Numbered from the stretch's first letter, positions 24,213 to 33,438 are shown. The stretch: 59,076 bases of DNA from SVQP01 sp045603085 (GCA_045603085.1 JAZULL010000029.1:1-59076), one strand, 5' to 3'. Notes: a model not told the origin generated them from the sequence alone. Made by a program: numbers and translations.

Positions 24213-24914
24213 ATGCGATTTGATATTATGACGCTGTTTCCCGAGCTGGTGAGCACCGTGCTTGGCGAAAGCATTATCGGCCGCGCGCAAAAGAGCGGCG
24301 CAATCGAGGTGCACGCGCATCAGATCAGGGACTATTCCGAGGACAAGCACCGCCGCGTGGACGACACGCCTTATGGCGGCGGCAAGGGCATGCTGATGGC
24401 GGCACCTCCCGTATACAATTGCTTCCAAGGAGTGCTGCGTAAGCAAGCAGAGGACGGCTTTACCGGAACGCGCCGCGTGATCTACATGTCACCCGCGGGC
24501 AAGGTACTGACGCAGAAAAAGGCTGAGGAGCTGGCAGGCTATGATAATCTGATCCTGCTTTGCGGACACTATGAGGGAATTGACTGCCGCGTGATCGAGG
24601 AGATCGTGGACGAGGAGCTGTCTATCGGCGACTACGTGCTGACCGGCGGCGAGATTCCCGCATGCATTCTGGTGGATTGCGTGGCGCGCCTTTGCGAGGG
24701 CGTGCTGGCAGATCCGGAATGCTACGAAAAGGAGAGCATTTCTTCGGGGCTTCTGGAATATCCCCAATATACAAGACCTTATGAATGGCATGGCCAAAAG
24801 GTGCCCGACGTTCTGATCTCGGGACATCATGCCAATATTGAAGCGTGGCGGACGCAGATGGCCACCGAAAAAACAAAACGGCAAAGACCGGATCTACTTC
24901 AAAATGACGACTGA
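24213..24914 (+). CDS. trmD: tRNA (guanine-37-N1)-methyltransferase
   Basis: 233 residues. SAM-dependent SPOUT methyltransferase that forms m1G37 and prevents frameshifting. Family motifs are MRFDIMTLFPEL at the start, VDDTPYGGGKGMLM, LLCGHYEGIDCRVIE (trefoil-knot SAM site), and SIGDYVLTGGEIP with the catalytic Asp region. AGAGGAAAG precedes the ATG. It is followed after 14 bp by the ligase-like membrane gene, and the GGAGGGAG site of that gene lies in the gap. Confidence 0.96.
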   Translation: MRFDIMTLFPELVSTVLGESIIGRAQKSGAIEVHAHQIRDYSEDKHRRVDDTPYGGGKGMLMAAPPVYNCFQGVLRKQAEDGFTGTRRVIYMSPAGKVLTQKKAEELAGYDNLILLCGHYEGIDCRVIEEIVDEELSIGDYVLTGGEIPACILVDCVARLCEGVLADPECYEKESISSGLLEYPQYTRPYEWHGQKVPDVLISGHHANIEAWRTQMATEKTKRQRPDLLQNDD

Positions 24915-24928
24915 AAGGAGGGAGCACG

Positions 24929-26935
24929 TTGGTAGAGCAAAACAGAAAACCTGAGAAAAAAGCCGTAGGCTCGCTGTTTTTCCATTTGTTCAACCGATTT
25001 TCCTTGTGGATCTATACCTTGCTTTGCAATTGCTTTGCGGGAAGAGTGCTGACCTCTTACGAGGTGCTTGAGCAGCGATGGAGCCGCCTTTGCGAGCTGG
25101 TGTTCGGGCCTGCGGGCGGAAAATTCCGCCGCAATCTGCACACCGTGCGCATTGCCGTGGCGGGATATCTGGAGCGCAGTAAGCCGATGCGCCTGCTGTA
25201 CTCCTTGGTCAGATTTCTGATCTTTTGTCCCGTCAACGTTTACGGCATATTCTTCTTTGTATACGGTGCGCTTGGCGCGGCTGTGTACTTGGTATCGAAT
25301 AATTTATCGGTCGGCTACGCCGGTGACATCGGCTGGGGCATTTCGGGAATTGTGATCGTTGTCGCTTCACTCCCGCTGCTTTGCTGTAATAAGCCCTTGT
25401 ATTACGCGGCATTTGGCAGCCGCACGCTTGGCAAGGTCCTTACCAGGTATCTTGGCCTTGAGCGCAAGGGTAAGCCCGAAAAGCGCGAGCGCGGAAACAC
25501 GGTTCTGTTTTATCTTGCGCTGCTGCTGGGCGCGGGCCTTGGCGGCTGCACCTTCTTCTATCATCCTGCTACCGTACCGGTCTGCACGGTGCTGCTTGCC
25601 GCCCTTCTGACCGTTCTGCATATCCCAGAATCGGGCGTATTGCTGGCGCTGATTTCGGTACCGTTCTGGTGGTGCACGGGGCATCCCGCGTTGTGTGCCG
25701 TTGCTATTTCGGCAGTCACGCTGGTCAGCTATATAAACAAGCTGATCCGCGGCAAACGCGTGCTGCACGTGCGACTGGTGGATTTCACGGTGCTGCTTTT
25801 CGGCCTTGTGATCGTGATTCACGGGCTTCTGACATGGGCGGGCACGGTCAGTGCCATGTATATCGCCGGCTATGTGATCATGCTGGCCATGTATTTCCCG
25901 ACTGTCAATCTTATGCACTCGCCCGATTGGATGAACAGATGCTATAAGCTGCTGGTCATTTCGGGGGCTGTGCTTTCGGTGATGAACCTGCTTTCCTTTA
26001 TCAATCTGCTTGACGTTGCAGACCATTTGCTGGCGGGGGCGGATCTGAGTATGTTTGCCGTTCTGCTGCAAAGATATGAAACGTATTTCGGTAACCACGT
26101 GGTCGTCAGCGGCGTGCTTCTGATGCTGATTCCCATCATGCTTTCGGGCATGATCCGCAAGCGCACCATGTCCAGCGTGTTCTGGAGAGCGATCTGGGTG
26201 ATCGCGGGCTGTGCTTCGGTGGTGCTGTATATGCAATTCGGCGCGTGGATTGCACTTTGTGCGGCAGTGCTGGTATTCTTCTTTGCCTATAGCTACAAGG
26301 CGCTGAGTGTATCCATTCTGCTGTCTTTCCCGATTGCATGCGGTGCGGCATGGTCGCTTGACGTGGATCGCGCGTATAACGTGCGAAACATGAAGCCCGT
26401 GCTGGCGATACAGAACGTGGTGGTCACCTTCTGTGACGGCGCAGGGCAGAGGATTCAAGTAGCCCGGAGCGTACGCGAGATGGTTAAGAATCACGTGCTG
26501 GGCGTTGGCTGGGGCGAGCAGGCGTTCAGTGCCGTCTTCCCGCAGTATGCGGCAGCCGGTATGGAGGGCATGACGAGCGTGGATAACACCTTCTTACAGC
26601 TGCTTGCAAATGCAGGCTGGGGCACTCTGTTGCTTCTGGGCGCTGTATTGCTGGCATTTGTGCTGTGCGTGATGACCTATCTGCGCTGGGGCTCCTACAC
26701 CGTGACCAAGGCGCGCGTAGCCGCAGGACTTGCAGGCATTTGCGGCGCGCTTCTGATGGGACTTACCTGTGACATCTTTGCCAGTGGCAGCGTGTTTATG
26801 ATGTTCTGGCTGGTGCTTGCTCTGACGGTTGCAAGCATCCGTACCCAGTATGATACGCTCGCGCGTGCGGTGCAGACCCACGGCGGTACGGCCACCGGTG
26901 CCGACGTAAGCTGGCGAAACAACTTCAAACGATAA
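24929..26935 (+). CDS. O-antigen ligase-like polytopic membrane protein
   Basis: 668 residues, starting at a TTG behind GGAGGGAG. The first 90 residues are mostly soluble and basic. About 12 membrane helices follow, and the large loop near residues 490-560 (VREMVKNHVLGVGWGEQAF and SVDNTFLQLLANAGW) has the look of the Wzy_C/WaaL domain. Such proteins join or polymerise lipid-linked glycans on the outer membrane face. It is in the rimM-trmD transcript with the two DUF4330 genes, far from the polysaccharide locus at 37743. Ligase versus polymerase cannot be told from sequence alone. Confidence 0.8.
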   Translation: MVEQNRKPEKKAVGSLFFHLFNRFSLWIYTLLCNCFAGRVLTSYEVLEQRWSRLCELVFGPAGGKFRRNLHTVRIAVAGYLERSKPMRLLYSLVRFLIFCPVNVYGIFFFVYGALGAAVYLVSNNLSVGYAGDIGWGISGIVIVVASLPLLCCNKPLYYAAFGSRTLGKVLTRYLGLERKGKPEKRERGNTVLFYLALLLGAGLGGCTFFYHPATVPVCTVLLAALLTVLHIPESGVLLALISVPFWWCTGHPALCAVAISAVTLVSYINKLIRGKRVLHVRLVDFTVLLFGLVIVIHGLLTWAGTVSAMYIAGYVIMLAMYFPTVNLMHSPDWMNRCYKLLVISGAVLSVMNLLSFINLLDVADHLLAGADLSMFAVLLQRYETYFGNHVVVSGVLLMLIPIMLSGMIRKRTMSSVFWRAIWVIAGCASVVLYMQFGAWIALCAAVLVFFFAYSYKALSVSILLSFPIACGAAWSLDVDRAYNVRNMKPVLAIQNVVVTFCDGAGQRIQVARSVREMVKNHVLGVGWGEQAFSAVFPQYAAAGMEGMTSVDNTFLQLLANAGWGTLLLLGAVLLAFVLCVMTYLRWGSYTVTKARVAAGLAGICGALLMGLTCDIFASGSVFMMFWLVLALTVASIRTQYDTLARAVQTHGGTATGADVSWRNNFKR

Positions 26936-26950
26936 GATGGGAGAAGAATA

Positions 26951-27547
26951 ATGGCTGACAATAAAAAGAATTTACCGGTCACGGATGACCAGAAGGCTTC
27001 CAGCATTTCGCCGGACACTTCCTTGATTCCCACAACCGAGACCAAGAAAAAGGTGCGCAAGGCCCCCAAGGTCAAAAAGCAAAAGAAAAAGGGCTTTCCG
27101 ATCATTCTGGATATCCTGATCATGATCCTTCTGATCAGCGTGATCGGTGCGGCTGTTTGGGGCATCTGGACGCTGGGCAAATATTTTGCCACGCAGTATA
27201 CAGACGTAGAGGTTTCTTATACCATGCTGATTGAGGACGTAGATCCCGATATTGCGCTGGATGAGGATGGCCATTGCGTCATCAAGCCGGACAGTAAGGT
27301 CTACCTAGCCGACGAGGATGCCGGCTATGCGCTGGGCAAGGTGCTCTCGGTTTCCACAGAGGATAACGGGCAGAACGGCACCGTGGACGTTTACGTGACC
27401 GTCAAGGCCACGGCGGGCTATAACAGTAAGCTGGGTTACTTTATCGAGCAGACCAAGATCGCGGTCGGCAAGTCCTATAACTGTCGCTTTGCGGGGCTGA
27501 TGGGCGAGGCTGTGATCGTAGAGCTGCAAACGCTGGCAAAGGAGTAA
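26951..27547 (+). CDS. DUF4330-family membrane-anchored protein
   Basis: 198 residues. A basic cytoplasmic N-terminus of about 50 residues (KKKVRKAPKVKKQKKKG) is followed by one membrane helix (about 54-77) and an extracytoplasmic beta-rich domain with the DUF4330 pattern (VEVSYTMLIEDVDP, then KVYLADEDAGYALGKVLSV). The function of the family is not established. It follows the ligase-like gene by 15 bp and is 4 bp before a second gene of similar plan, so the three are likely co-expressed and may act together at the envelope. Confidence 0.75.
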   Translation: MADNKKNLPVTDDQKASSISPDTSLIPTTETKKKVRKAPKVKKQKKKGFPIILDILIMILLISVIGAAVWGIWTLGKYFATQYTDVEVSYTMLIEDVDPDIALDEDGHCVIKPDSKVYLADEDAGYALGKVLSVSTEDNGQNGTVDVYVTVKATAGYNSKLGYFIEQTKIAVGKSYNCRFAGLMGEAVIVELQTLAKE

Positions 27548-27551
27548 GGCT

Positions 27552-28154
27552 ATGAGTAAAGCTACGAATAGAGAAGAGAAGAAAAAGACGCTGTTTTCAT
27601 CGGGCGGCGTTTTCGTGGATATTTTTATCGGCTTTCTGATCGCGGCCTGCCTTGCCGGTATCGTGTACCGTTGCTTTATCTATAATCCCGATATGGGCGT
27701 GGATCAGGGCGAGTCCTATATGGTCTATTTTGAGATCGAGGACGCACACGAGAGCTATAGCCGCTATCTGGAAAGCGGCGATGCCGTATACTGTGCAAAG
27801 AGCGGACTCAGACTCGGCTCGATTGCCGTGCACGAGCAGAGCGATGAGAACAGCGTACTGGCAGAGGACCAAAGACCTGACGATGACAAGCGCGTTTTCG
27901 GCGTGCTCCGTTCCATTCCCGGCGTGCTGCGCGAGGGAACGCTGGTGCTGGACAGCTCCTATATGCTGACTCCCGGTCAGACGCTTGAGATCTATACCGA
28001 CACCGTTTCTGTCACGGTGCGCATTATCCGCATCGCAAGCATGTCCGAGATCCCTGAGAACCCCAATATCGTAGAGGGGGACGGGGAACAGACCACCCAG
28101 GATGGAGCTACCGAGGCGCAAACGACTGATGCACAGACGACCGAGGGAGAGTAA
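27552..28154 (+). CDS. DUF4330-like membrane-anchored protein, second copy
   Basis: 200 residues of the same plan as the preceding gene: a short basic N-terminus, one membrane helix (about 17-38), an outside domain with YMVYFEIEDAHESYSRYLESGD and YCAKSGLRLGSI, and a Thr/Glu/Gln-rich tail. Sequence identity to the first copy is low, but the order of features matches, so I read it as a diverged tandem duplicate. It is the last gene of the operon that starts with rimM. Confidence 0.68.
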   Translation: MSKATNREEKKKTLFSSGGVFVDIFIGFLIAACLAGIVYRCFIYNPDMGVDQGESYMVYFEIEDAHESYSRYLESGDAVYCAKSGLRLGSIAVHEQSDENSVLAEDQRPDDDKRVFGVLRSIPGVLREGTLVLDSSYMLTPGQTLEIYTDTVSVTVRIIRIASMSEIPENPNIVEGDGEQTTQDGATEAQTTDAQTTEGE

Positions 28155-28232
28155 AAGATCTCCTGATTTCGAATTGTGCAAATTGACGAAAATATATTCA
28201 CCCACTTGTCAAAAATTCCTATATTATGACGC

Positions 28233-28261
28233 TTGATTTTGAAGGCTTCTTTTGTTATACT
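28233..28261 (+). promoter_or_regulatory. Promoter of the HPr-type gene
   Basis: TTGATT (28233-28238), a 17-bp spacer and TATACT (28256-28261), 49 bp before the ATG. Confidence 0.72.
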
Positions 28262-28309
28262 TATATTGTATAGCGCTGTCCTTATGATTTTTTGAAATAG
28301 GAGAAATAT

Positions 28310-28573
28310 ATGAAGTCTTGTCAAGTTGTGATCACCAATACGAGCGGTTTGCATGCCAAGCCGGCTTCGTTCTTTACGCAGAAGGCTCTCAGCTACAGAT
28401 GCTCTATCTGGGTAGAGAAGGGCGAGCGTAAGGTCAATGCAAAGAGTCTGTTGGGCGTTCTGTCTATGGGAATTGCAAAAGGTATGACCATTACCTTGAT
28501 TGCTGATGGCCAGGACGAAGAGCTTGCATTGCAGGGCTTAGAGGAATTGATTAATTCCGGCCTTTCCGAATAA
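28310..28573 (+). CDS. HPr-family phosphocarrier protein
   Basis: 87 residues, normal HPr length. His15 lies in SGLHAKPAS and Ser46 in NAKSLLGVLSMGI, so both the PTS phosphorylation site and the HPr-kinase site are kept. Lys replaces the usual Arg17 after the active His. It could be the PTS HPr or a Crh-like regulatory homologue. No ptsI or EII gene is adjacent. GGAG lies 9 bp before the ATG. It is monocistronic, with its own promoter and terminator. Confidence 0.9.
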   Translation: MKSCQVVITNTSGLHAKPASFFTQKALSYRCSIWVEKGERKVNAKSLLGVLSMGIAKGMTITLIADGQDEELALQGLEELINSGLSE

Positions 28574-28592
28574 TAGCTGTCCGGTCAGGAAG

Positions 28593-28637
28593 AAACGGCG
28601 TGGTGGGCGATATGCACGGCTCACCACACCGTTTTTT
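28593..28637 (+). terminator. Intrinsic terminator after the HPr-type gene
   Basis: A stem of about 16 bp around GTGGTGGGC / GCTCACCAC with two wobble pairs, followed by T7. Confidence 0.85.
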
Positions 28638-28667
28638 TCATGGATTTTCAAGGAAGGGAGGAATACT

Positions 28668-30509
28668 ATGGCACTTGATCGCGAGCAGAGATTGCAAGGG
28701 CTGCTTGCCAAGGCAAACGGTCTGCCAACCACACCCGGCGTGTATATCATGAAGGATGCGGCGGGTAAGGTCATTTACGTGGGGAAATCGCGCAAGCTCA
28801 AAAATCGCGTGTCGCAGTATTTCCAGAACAGCGAAAAGAACACCAAAACGGCAAGAATGGTGGAGCGAGTGCACAGCTTTGACTATATTCTGTGCGAAAC
28901 CGAGATCGAAGCGCTCTCCCTTGAGAATACACTGATCAAGCAATATACCCCCAAGTATAATATCCGACTCAAGGATGCCAAGTCCTATCCGTATATCAAG
29001 ATCACCGATGAGGTATATCCGCGCGCGGTCATGACCCGCAAGCGCGAGGCGGATAAGGGCAAGTATTTCGGCCCTTATTCGGGCACGTCAACCGTGTATG
29101 CCGTCATCGGCTCGCTGCAAAAGGCCCTGCAGCTGCCAAGCTGCAAGCGCAAATTCCCCGAGCAGATCGGCAAGGAGCGTCCCTGCCTGTATTATCAGAT
29201 CCGCCAATGCTGCGGCGTCTGTACCGGCAAGGTGACCCCCGAGGAGTATGCCGAAAAGATCCACACAGCCTGCGAGCTTTTGCGCGGCAATACCGCGGCC
29301 GAGAAGAGAAGGCTGACCGAGCGCATGATGGAGCTTGCCGAGCAGGAGAGATATGAGGCGGCGGCCGTGTGCCGCGATACCATTGCCGCACTTGACAGGC
29401 TTTCGCAAAAGCAGAGTGTGGTAGGAGCACCCGACGACGAATACGACGTGTTCGGTCTGTACGACGACGGCGTATGTGCCGCACTTTCGGTGTTTTTCGT
29501 GCGCGGCGGCGTTTGTACCGACAAGCAGGACTATCTGTTTGACAGAGAAGATATCTGTGACCGTGATGCCGTGCTGTCCTTTATTTGCGACTTGTACCGC
29601 GGCAGATCGGATATCCCGAAATTGATCCTGATCTCGTTTGAACCCGACGAGGACGAAAGAGCGACCGCAGCCGAGTACCTTGGCACGCTGGCGGGTCGCA
29701 AGGTCGAGATCCGCATCCCCGAGCGCGGAAGCCTGCGCGCGCTTTGTGAGACCGTAAGTGCCAATGCACGCGAGGTTGCCGAAAAAAGTGCCAATATCCA
29801 GAGCAAACGCGAGGGCGTTTTGCTCAGACTCGCGCATATACTGGAGCTGGAGAGCTATCCCGCCCGCATTGAGTCCTACGATATTTCCAACCTCGGTAGG
29901 GAGCATCTGACCGCGGGCATGATCGTGTTCAAGGAGGGCGCACCCTCCAAGCGAGACTATCGCACCTTCAAGATCAAGTCGGTAAAGGGTACAGACGACT
30001 ACGCCAGCATGCGCGAGGCGCTGTCCCGCCGATTTGCACACCTTGCCGACGAGCAAGGGAGCTTTGCCGAGTACCCCGATCTGATCTTGCTGGACGGCGG
30101 TCGCGGACACGTTGGCGTGGCAAGAGAGGTGCTTGACGAAATGGGACTTGACATACCGATCTTCGGTATGGTCAAGGACGACTATCATAAAACCCGTGCG
30201 CTGTGCACAGAGCACGGTGAGATCAACATCGCCAAGGAAACAGCGGTGTTTCAGTTGATCTACGCCATTCAGGAGGAAGTGCACCGTTATACCGTGACCG
30301 CTATGAAAAAGGCTAAGGGTAAGACGCTGACCACCTCCTCGCTGACTAAAATTCCCGGCATCGGCCCCGCCAAGGCGGCGGCACTGCTCAAAATGCCGGG
30401 CGGTCTTGCGAAAGTCAAGAAAGCAAGCCGCGAGGAGCTGATGCGGGTCAAGGGGATTGGCGGCAAGGATGCCGATGCAATTATTGAATATTTCAAAGGA
30501 AAGAAATAA
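28668..30509 (+). CDS. uvrC: UvrABC system protein C
   Basis: 613 residues. Dual-incision endonuclease of nucleotide excision repair. Domains in order: GIY-YIG nuclease (about residues 15-95; PGVYIMKDAAGKVIYVGKS), a Cys-containing region (CLYYQIRQCCGVC), the UVR helix that binds UvrB (about 205-235), the RNase-H-like C-terminal nuclease (YDISNLGREHLTAGMIVF, LILLDGGRGH) and a tandem helix-hairpin-helix end (LTKIPGIGPAKAAALL). GGAAGGGAGG precedes the ATG. It heads a probable operon with rsmD and coaD. Confidence 0.96.
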   Translation: MALDREQRLQGLLAKANGLPTTPGVYIMKDAAGKVIYVGKSRKLKNRVSQYFQNSEKNTKTARMVERVHSFDYILCETEIEALSLENTLIKQYTPKYNIRLKDAKSYPYIKITDEVYPRAVMTRKREADKGKYFGPYSGTSTVYAVIGSLQKALQLPSCKRKFPEQIGKERPCLYYQIRQCCGVCTGKVTPEEYAEKIHTACELLRGNTAAEKRRLTERMMELAEQERYEAAAVCRDTIAALDRLSQKQSVVGAPDDEYDVFGLYDDGVCAALSVFFVRGGVCTDKQDYLFDREDICDRDAVLSFICDLYRGRSDIPKLILISFEPDEDERATAAEYLGTLAGRKVEIRIPERGSLRALCETVSANAREVAEKSANIQSKREGVLLRLAHILELESYPARIESYDISNLGREHLTAGMIVFKEGAPSKRDYRTFKIKSVKGTDDYASMREALSRRFAHLADEQGSFAEYPDLILLDGGRGHVGVAREVLDEMGLDIPIFGMVKDDYHKTRALCTEHGEINIAKETAVFQLIYAIQEEVHRYTVTAMKKAKGKTLTTSSLTKIPGIGPAKAAALLKMPGGLAKVKKASREELMRVKGIGGKDADAIIEYFKGKK

Positions 30510-30513
30510 AGCT

Positions 30514-31089
30514 ATGATGAGAATTATTACGGGAAAAGCCAGAGGCTGCAAGCTGTATACGCTGGAGGGCACCGACACCCGTCCCACCACCGAGAGGGTC
30601 AAGCAGGCCGTCTTTTCCATGATTCAGTTTGATATAGAGGGCAGAGAGGTGCTGGATCTGTTCGGTGGCTCGGGTCAGATGGGTCTGGAGGCCGCATCGC
30701 GCGGTGCCTTGCACGTCACCATTGTGGATAAATCCAAGCCTGCCGTGGACGTGATCTATAAGAACATGCTCAAGACCAAGCTGGCACCCGATTGCTTTGT
30801 AGTCAAGTCGGATTATGCAGATTTCCTCAAGAGCCGTCAGGGCAGAGAGCAGTACGATATCGTGTTTCTTGACCCGCCCTACGCGTCCGACGCGCTTTCC
30901 GAGTCGCTTTTGCTGCTTCTGCGCTACGACCTCTTAAAGCCCGGCGCACGTGTGATCTGCGAGTCGGACAAGGAGAATATCTGGGGCAAGCATCTGGCGC
31001 TTTGCGACCGCTATCGCGTGGTTGGCAAGACGCATCACGCGTCTTCCTTTATCACCGTTCTGCAGCCCGTGACGGAGGAAGAGGCATGA
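30514..31089 (+). CDS. rsmD: 16S rRNA (guanine-966-N2)-methyltransferase
   Basis: 191 residues from the ATG at 30514. An ATG three bases on (30517) is an alternative. The SAM-binding motif I is VLDLFGGSGQMGLEAASRG and the catalytic motif IV is FLDPPY. The N-terminal RIITGKARG is typical of RsmD. It sits 4 bp after uvrC and overlaps coaD by ATGA, the conserved rsmD-coaD pair of Firmicutes. Confidence 0.93.
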   Translation: MMRIITGKARGCKLYTLEGTDTRPTTERVKQAVFSMIQFDIEGREVLDLFGGSGQMGLEAASRGALHVTIVDKSKPAVDVIYKNMLKTKLAPDCFVVKSDYADFLKSRQGREQYDIVFLDPPYASDALSESLLLLLRYDLLKPGARVICESDKENIWGKHLALCDRYRVVGKTHHASSFITVLQPVTEEEA

Positions 31090-31586
31090 GCACGGCACTC
31101 ATTCCCGGTAGCTTTGACCCCATGACGCTGGGGCACGTGCAGGTCGTGCGCACCGCGGCGGGGATTTTCGATACCGTGTACGTGGTGGTCATGAACAACG
31201 ATATGACCAAATACGTCGAGGGTGCCAAGGTCAAGCAGTATATGTTTGATATTACCGAGAGAACAGAGATCGCAAGACTGTCCTGCGCGGATATCCCAAA
31301 CGTTAAGGTGATCACCAGAGGGGGACTATTGATCGACGTGCTTGACGAGTTGGGGGCTGATTGCATAGTCAAGGGCGTGCGCAACGAAGCCGATTTTGCA
31401 TACGAGCAGACCCATGCCGCATGGAATCTGGCGCATAACCCCCGCGCTGTGACCATGTATCTGCCGTCCGATCCCGCATTCGCGCACGTCAGCTCCACCT
31501 TGGTCAGAGAAAGACTTCAAAAGGGCGAGAGCGTAGCCGACATCCTTGCGCCCGCGGCGGCCGCTTGGATGGAAGGACGCAAATAA
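31086..31586 (+). CDS. coaD: Pantetheine-phosphate adenylyltransferase
   Basis: 166 residues. Fourth step of coenzyme A synthesis. The nucleotidyltransferase motif is GSFDPMTLGH with His17, and the family blocks VKGVRNEADFAYE and PSDPAFAHVSSTLVRE are intact. The start overlaps the rsmD stop (ATGA). A longer upstream frame lies inside rsmD and is not used. Confidence 0.95.
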   Translation: MSTALIPGSFDPMTLGHVQVVRTAAGIFDTVYVVVMNNDMTKYVEGAKVKQYMFDITERTEIARLSCADIPNVKVITRGGLLIDVLDELGADCIVKGVRNEADFAYEQTHAAWNLAHNPRAVTMYLPSDPAFAHVSSTLVRERLQKGESVADILAPAAAAWMEGRK

Positions 31587-31597
31587 GGAGAAACATC

Positions 31598-32395
31598 ATG
31601 AACCAAAAAACTGTTAAGACGACCTCGGCCATCACTGCTGTGACGTTGCTTTTATACGTCGTAGCTTGTGCTTTGAACCTGCTGGTGAATCTGATATTTC
31701 CTTCAAAGCTTGCCATTCCCGCGTTTTTGCCGCTTTGGCTGAGTGTCATGATCCCTTGCGTGATTTTGTTGATCCATGCTGTTCGAAGCATCAAGCAAAG
31801 CAGGGGAGTCCTGCGCCTTATCATGAGCGCGGTATCGTTGCTGCTTGGCGCAGTATGGGGCTTTTTCGAGGCAATCAGTTGGGTGATCTACAGCTTACAG
31901 ATGCATGCCATGAATACGTTTGAACCGTTGTTTGATATGTCGTTTGGCGATTATCTCAGTCTTTTGAGCGTGCTGAACCGTGTCAATGCGGTCATGATTG
32001 CGCTGTGTGCGGTCGGATTGCTTGCCGTATTTGTTATCAATTGGTTAATTGCAGATCAAAAATGGCTGCAGATCAAGGCAGAGCTGCATAAGCCGGTTGC
32101 CGCCGTCATGGTCCTTGTACCGGCGCTGATCTCTTTTGTGCAGACACTTGTCAGCACCTTTGTGCTCGGTCGCTTGGGAAACAACGCTTACGTAGTCGTG
32201 AGTCAAATATTCGGCATTGCTTCTTTTGCCATTGAAGTGCTGATGGCGATTGTGTTCGCCGTGCTCGTGCTTGTTCTTGGTCTGACCTTCAAAAAGCAGC
32301 CCGAGCAGACAACCGAGCCCGCAGAGACCGCTCCCACACCTCTGCCGCAGATCGATCTGCCCGTCGGTGTCGACCCCAATTCTTTTGATACCTGA
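31598..32395 (+). CDS. Membrane protein of unknown function
   Basis: 265 residues from the ATG at 31598 behind GGAGAAAC, 11 bp after coaD. About six or seven hydrophobic segments are followed by a Pro/Thr/Glu-rich C-terminal tail of about 30 residues (EQTTEPAETAPTPLPQ). I do not recognise a family. The next gene also encodes a polytopic protein with an acidic Pro/Glu-rich tail, so the two may be distant relatives or partners. Confidence 0.68.
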   Translation: MNQKTVKTTSAITAVTLLLYVVACALNLLVNLIFPSKLAIPAFLPLWLSVMIPCVILLIHAVRSIKQSRGVLRLIMSAVSLLLGAVWGFFEAISWVIYSLQMHAMNTFEPLFDMSFGDYLSLLSVLNRVNAVMIALCAVGLLAVFVINWLIADQKWLQIKAELHKPVAAVMVLVPALISFVQTLVSTFVLGRLGNNAYVVVSQIFGIASFAIEVLMAIVFAVLVLVLGLTFKKQPEQTTEPAETAPTPLPQIDLPVGVDPNSFDT

Positions 32396-32446
32396 TCCCA
32401 TGGATTGGATATAAATAAAAATAAAAATACATAAAGGAGTTTTGTT

Positions 32447-33376
32447 ATGAACAAGACAGCTGTTATCTCTAACGTTATCATCTCTGTCATTCTCAATCTG
32501 CTGTTCGGCGCAGCACTGATTGGCGCAGGTGTTCTGGTACTCATCTATCCCCAGATCATCGCTGTCGTTATCAACGCCGCATTCGCTCTGATCGGTCTGA
32601 TTCTGATCCTTTCTTCCATCCCCAACCTGATCTCGGGCATTGCCTCGATCAAGCATAAGAAGGGCGTATTTGACCTGATCTTCTCTCTGGTGACCATGCT
32701 GCTTGGCGCATGCCTTGCATTCTATGGCGTTAGCATGATCATTATCAATCTGGTTATCATGTCTCTTCCCGCAGAGCTGATCGACACGGTTATGACCGTA
32801 GGATCTGTTCTGCATTGGGTACTTGGCGTACTGATCGCGCTGTATCTGATCGTTCTGCCCATCATCCGCATTGTCAAGGCAGAGAACAAGTTCATGCAGT
32901 TCAAGGCTGAGCTTGTCAAGATGATTCTTGGCGTTGTTATTCTGATCCTCTTGTTCTGCGGCCTGCTGTTCAACGTGCTCAACAAGTTCGTTGGCATCCT
33001 GCTCATCGCTCTTGGCGCACTGACCGTTCTGCTTGCAATTGCTCACCTGATCATCGGTCTGATTGGTCTGGGCAAAAAGGGCCCCAAGGCTGAGATCGTC
33101 AACGTAGCAGACGTTGATGGCGACGGCCAGGCTGACGCTGTTCTGGTAGATACCGACGGCGATGGCAAGGCAGACACCCTTCTGGTAGACACCGACGGTG
33201 ACGGTCGCGTTGACACCGTTCTGGCTGATACAGACGGTGACGGCGAGATTGACGCTATGGCAATGGACGTTGACGGTGACGGCACTCTGGATGCTGTTGC
33301 AATCGCAGTGGAAGAGCCTGCTGCCGAGTCTGCTCCCGCAGAGCAAGCTCCCGCAGAGGAGGACACCGAGGCATAA
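32447..33376 (+). CDS. Polytopic membrane protein with C-terminal DxDGDG repeats
   Basis: 309 residues. The first 210 residues contain about seven membrane helices. Residues 222-286 are five tandem copies of a 13-residue unit, DxDGDGxxDxxxx, the calcium-loop pattern of thrombospondin type 3 and dockerin-like repeats. The end is Pro/Ala/Glu-rich. The repeats should bind Ca2+ if exported, but the side of the membrane is not known. AAAGGAG precedes the ATG. Codon choice is very biased to common codons, which suggests high expression. I know no named family with this architecture. Confidence 0.75.
   Translation: MNKTAVISNVIISVILNLLFGAALIGAGVLVLIYPQIIAVVINAAFALIGLILILSSIPNLISGIASIKHKKGVFDLIFSLVTMLLGACLAFYGVSMIIINLVIMSLPAELIDTVMTVGSVLHWVLGVLIALYLIVLPIIRIVKAENKFMQFKAELVKMILGVVILILLFCGLLFNVLNKFVGILLIALGALTVLLAIAHLIIGLIGLGKKGPKAEIVNVADVDGDGQADAVLVDTDGDGKADTLLVDTDGDGRVDTVLADTDGDGEIDAMAMDVDGDGTLDAVAIAVEEPAAESAPAEQAPAEEDTEA
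33110..33304 (+). repeat. Five 39-bp coding repeats (calcium-loop units)
   Basis: In-frame tandem repeats encoding DVDGDGQAD, DTDGDGKAD, DTDGDGRVD, DTDGDGEID and DVDGDGTLD, each unit 13 codons. They lie inside the gene 32447-33376. Confidence 0.9.
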
Positions 33377-33399
33377 TTGAGCCAAATTCGTTCATATTC

Positions 33400-33438
33400 A
33401 AAAACCGCGGAAATGCACTTGCATTTCTGCGGTTTTTT
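33400..33438 (+). terminator. Intrinsic terminator
   Basis: A long stem, AAAAACCGCGGAAATGCA with TGCATTTCTGCGGTTTTT (one mismatch), loop CT, followed by T. Between here and 33610 I see nothing further. Confidence 0.88.

Noticed and set aside
29088..30620. 510-residue open frame on the minus strand opposite uvrC
   Set aside because: All UvrC domains are intact on the plus strand. The minus frame has no motifs or ribosome site.
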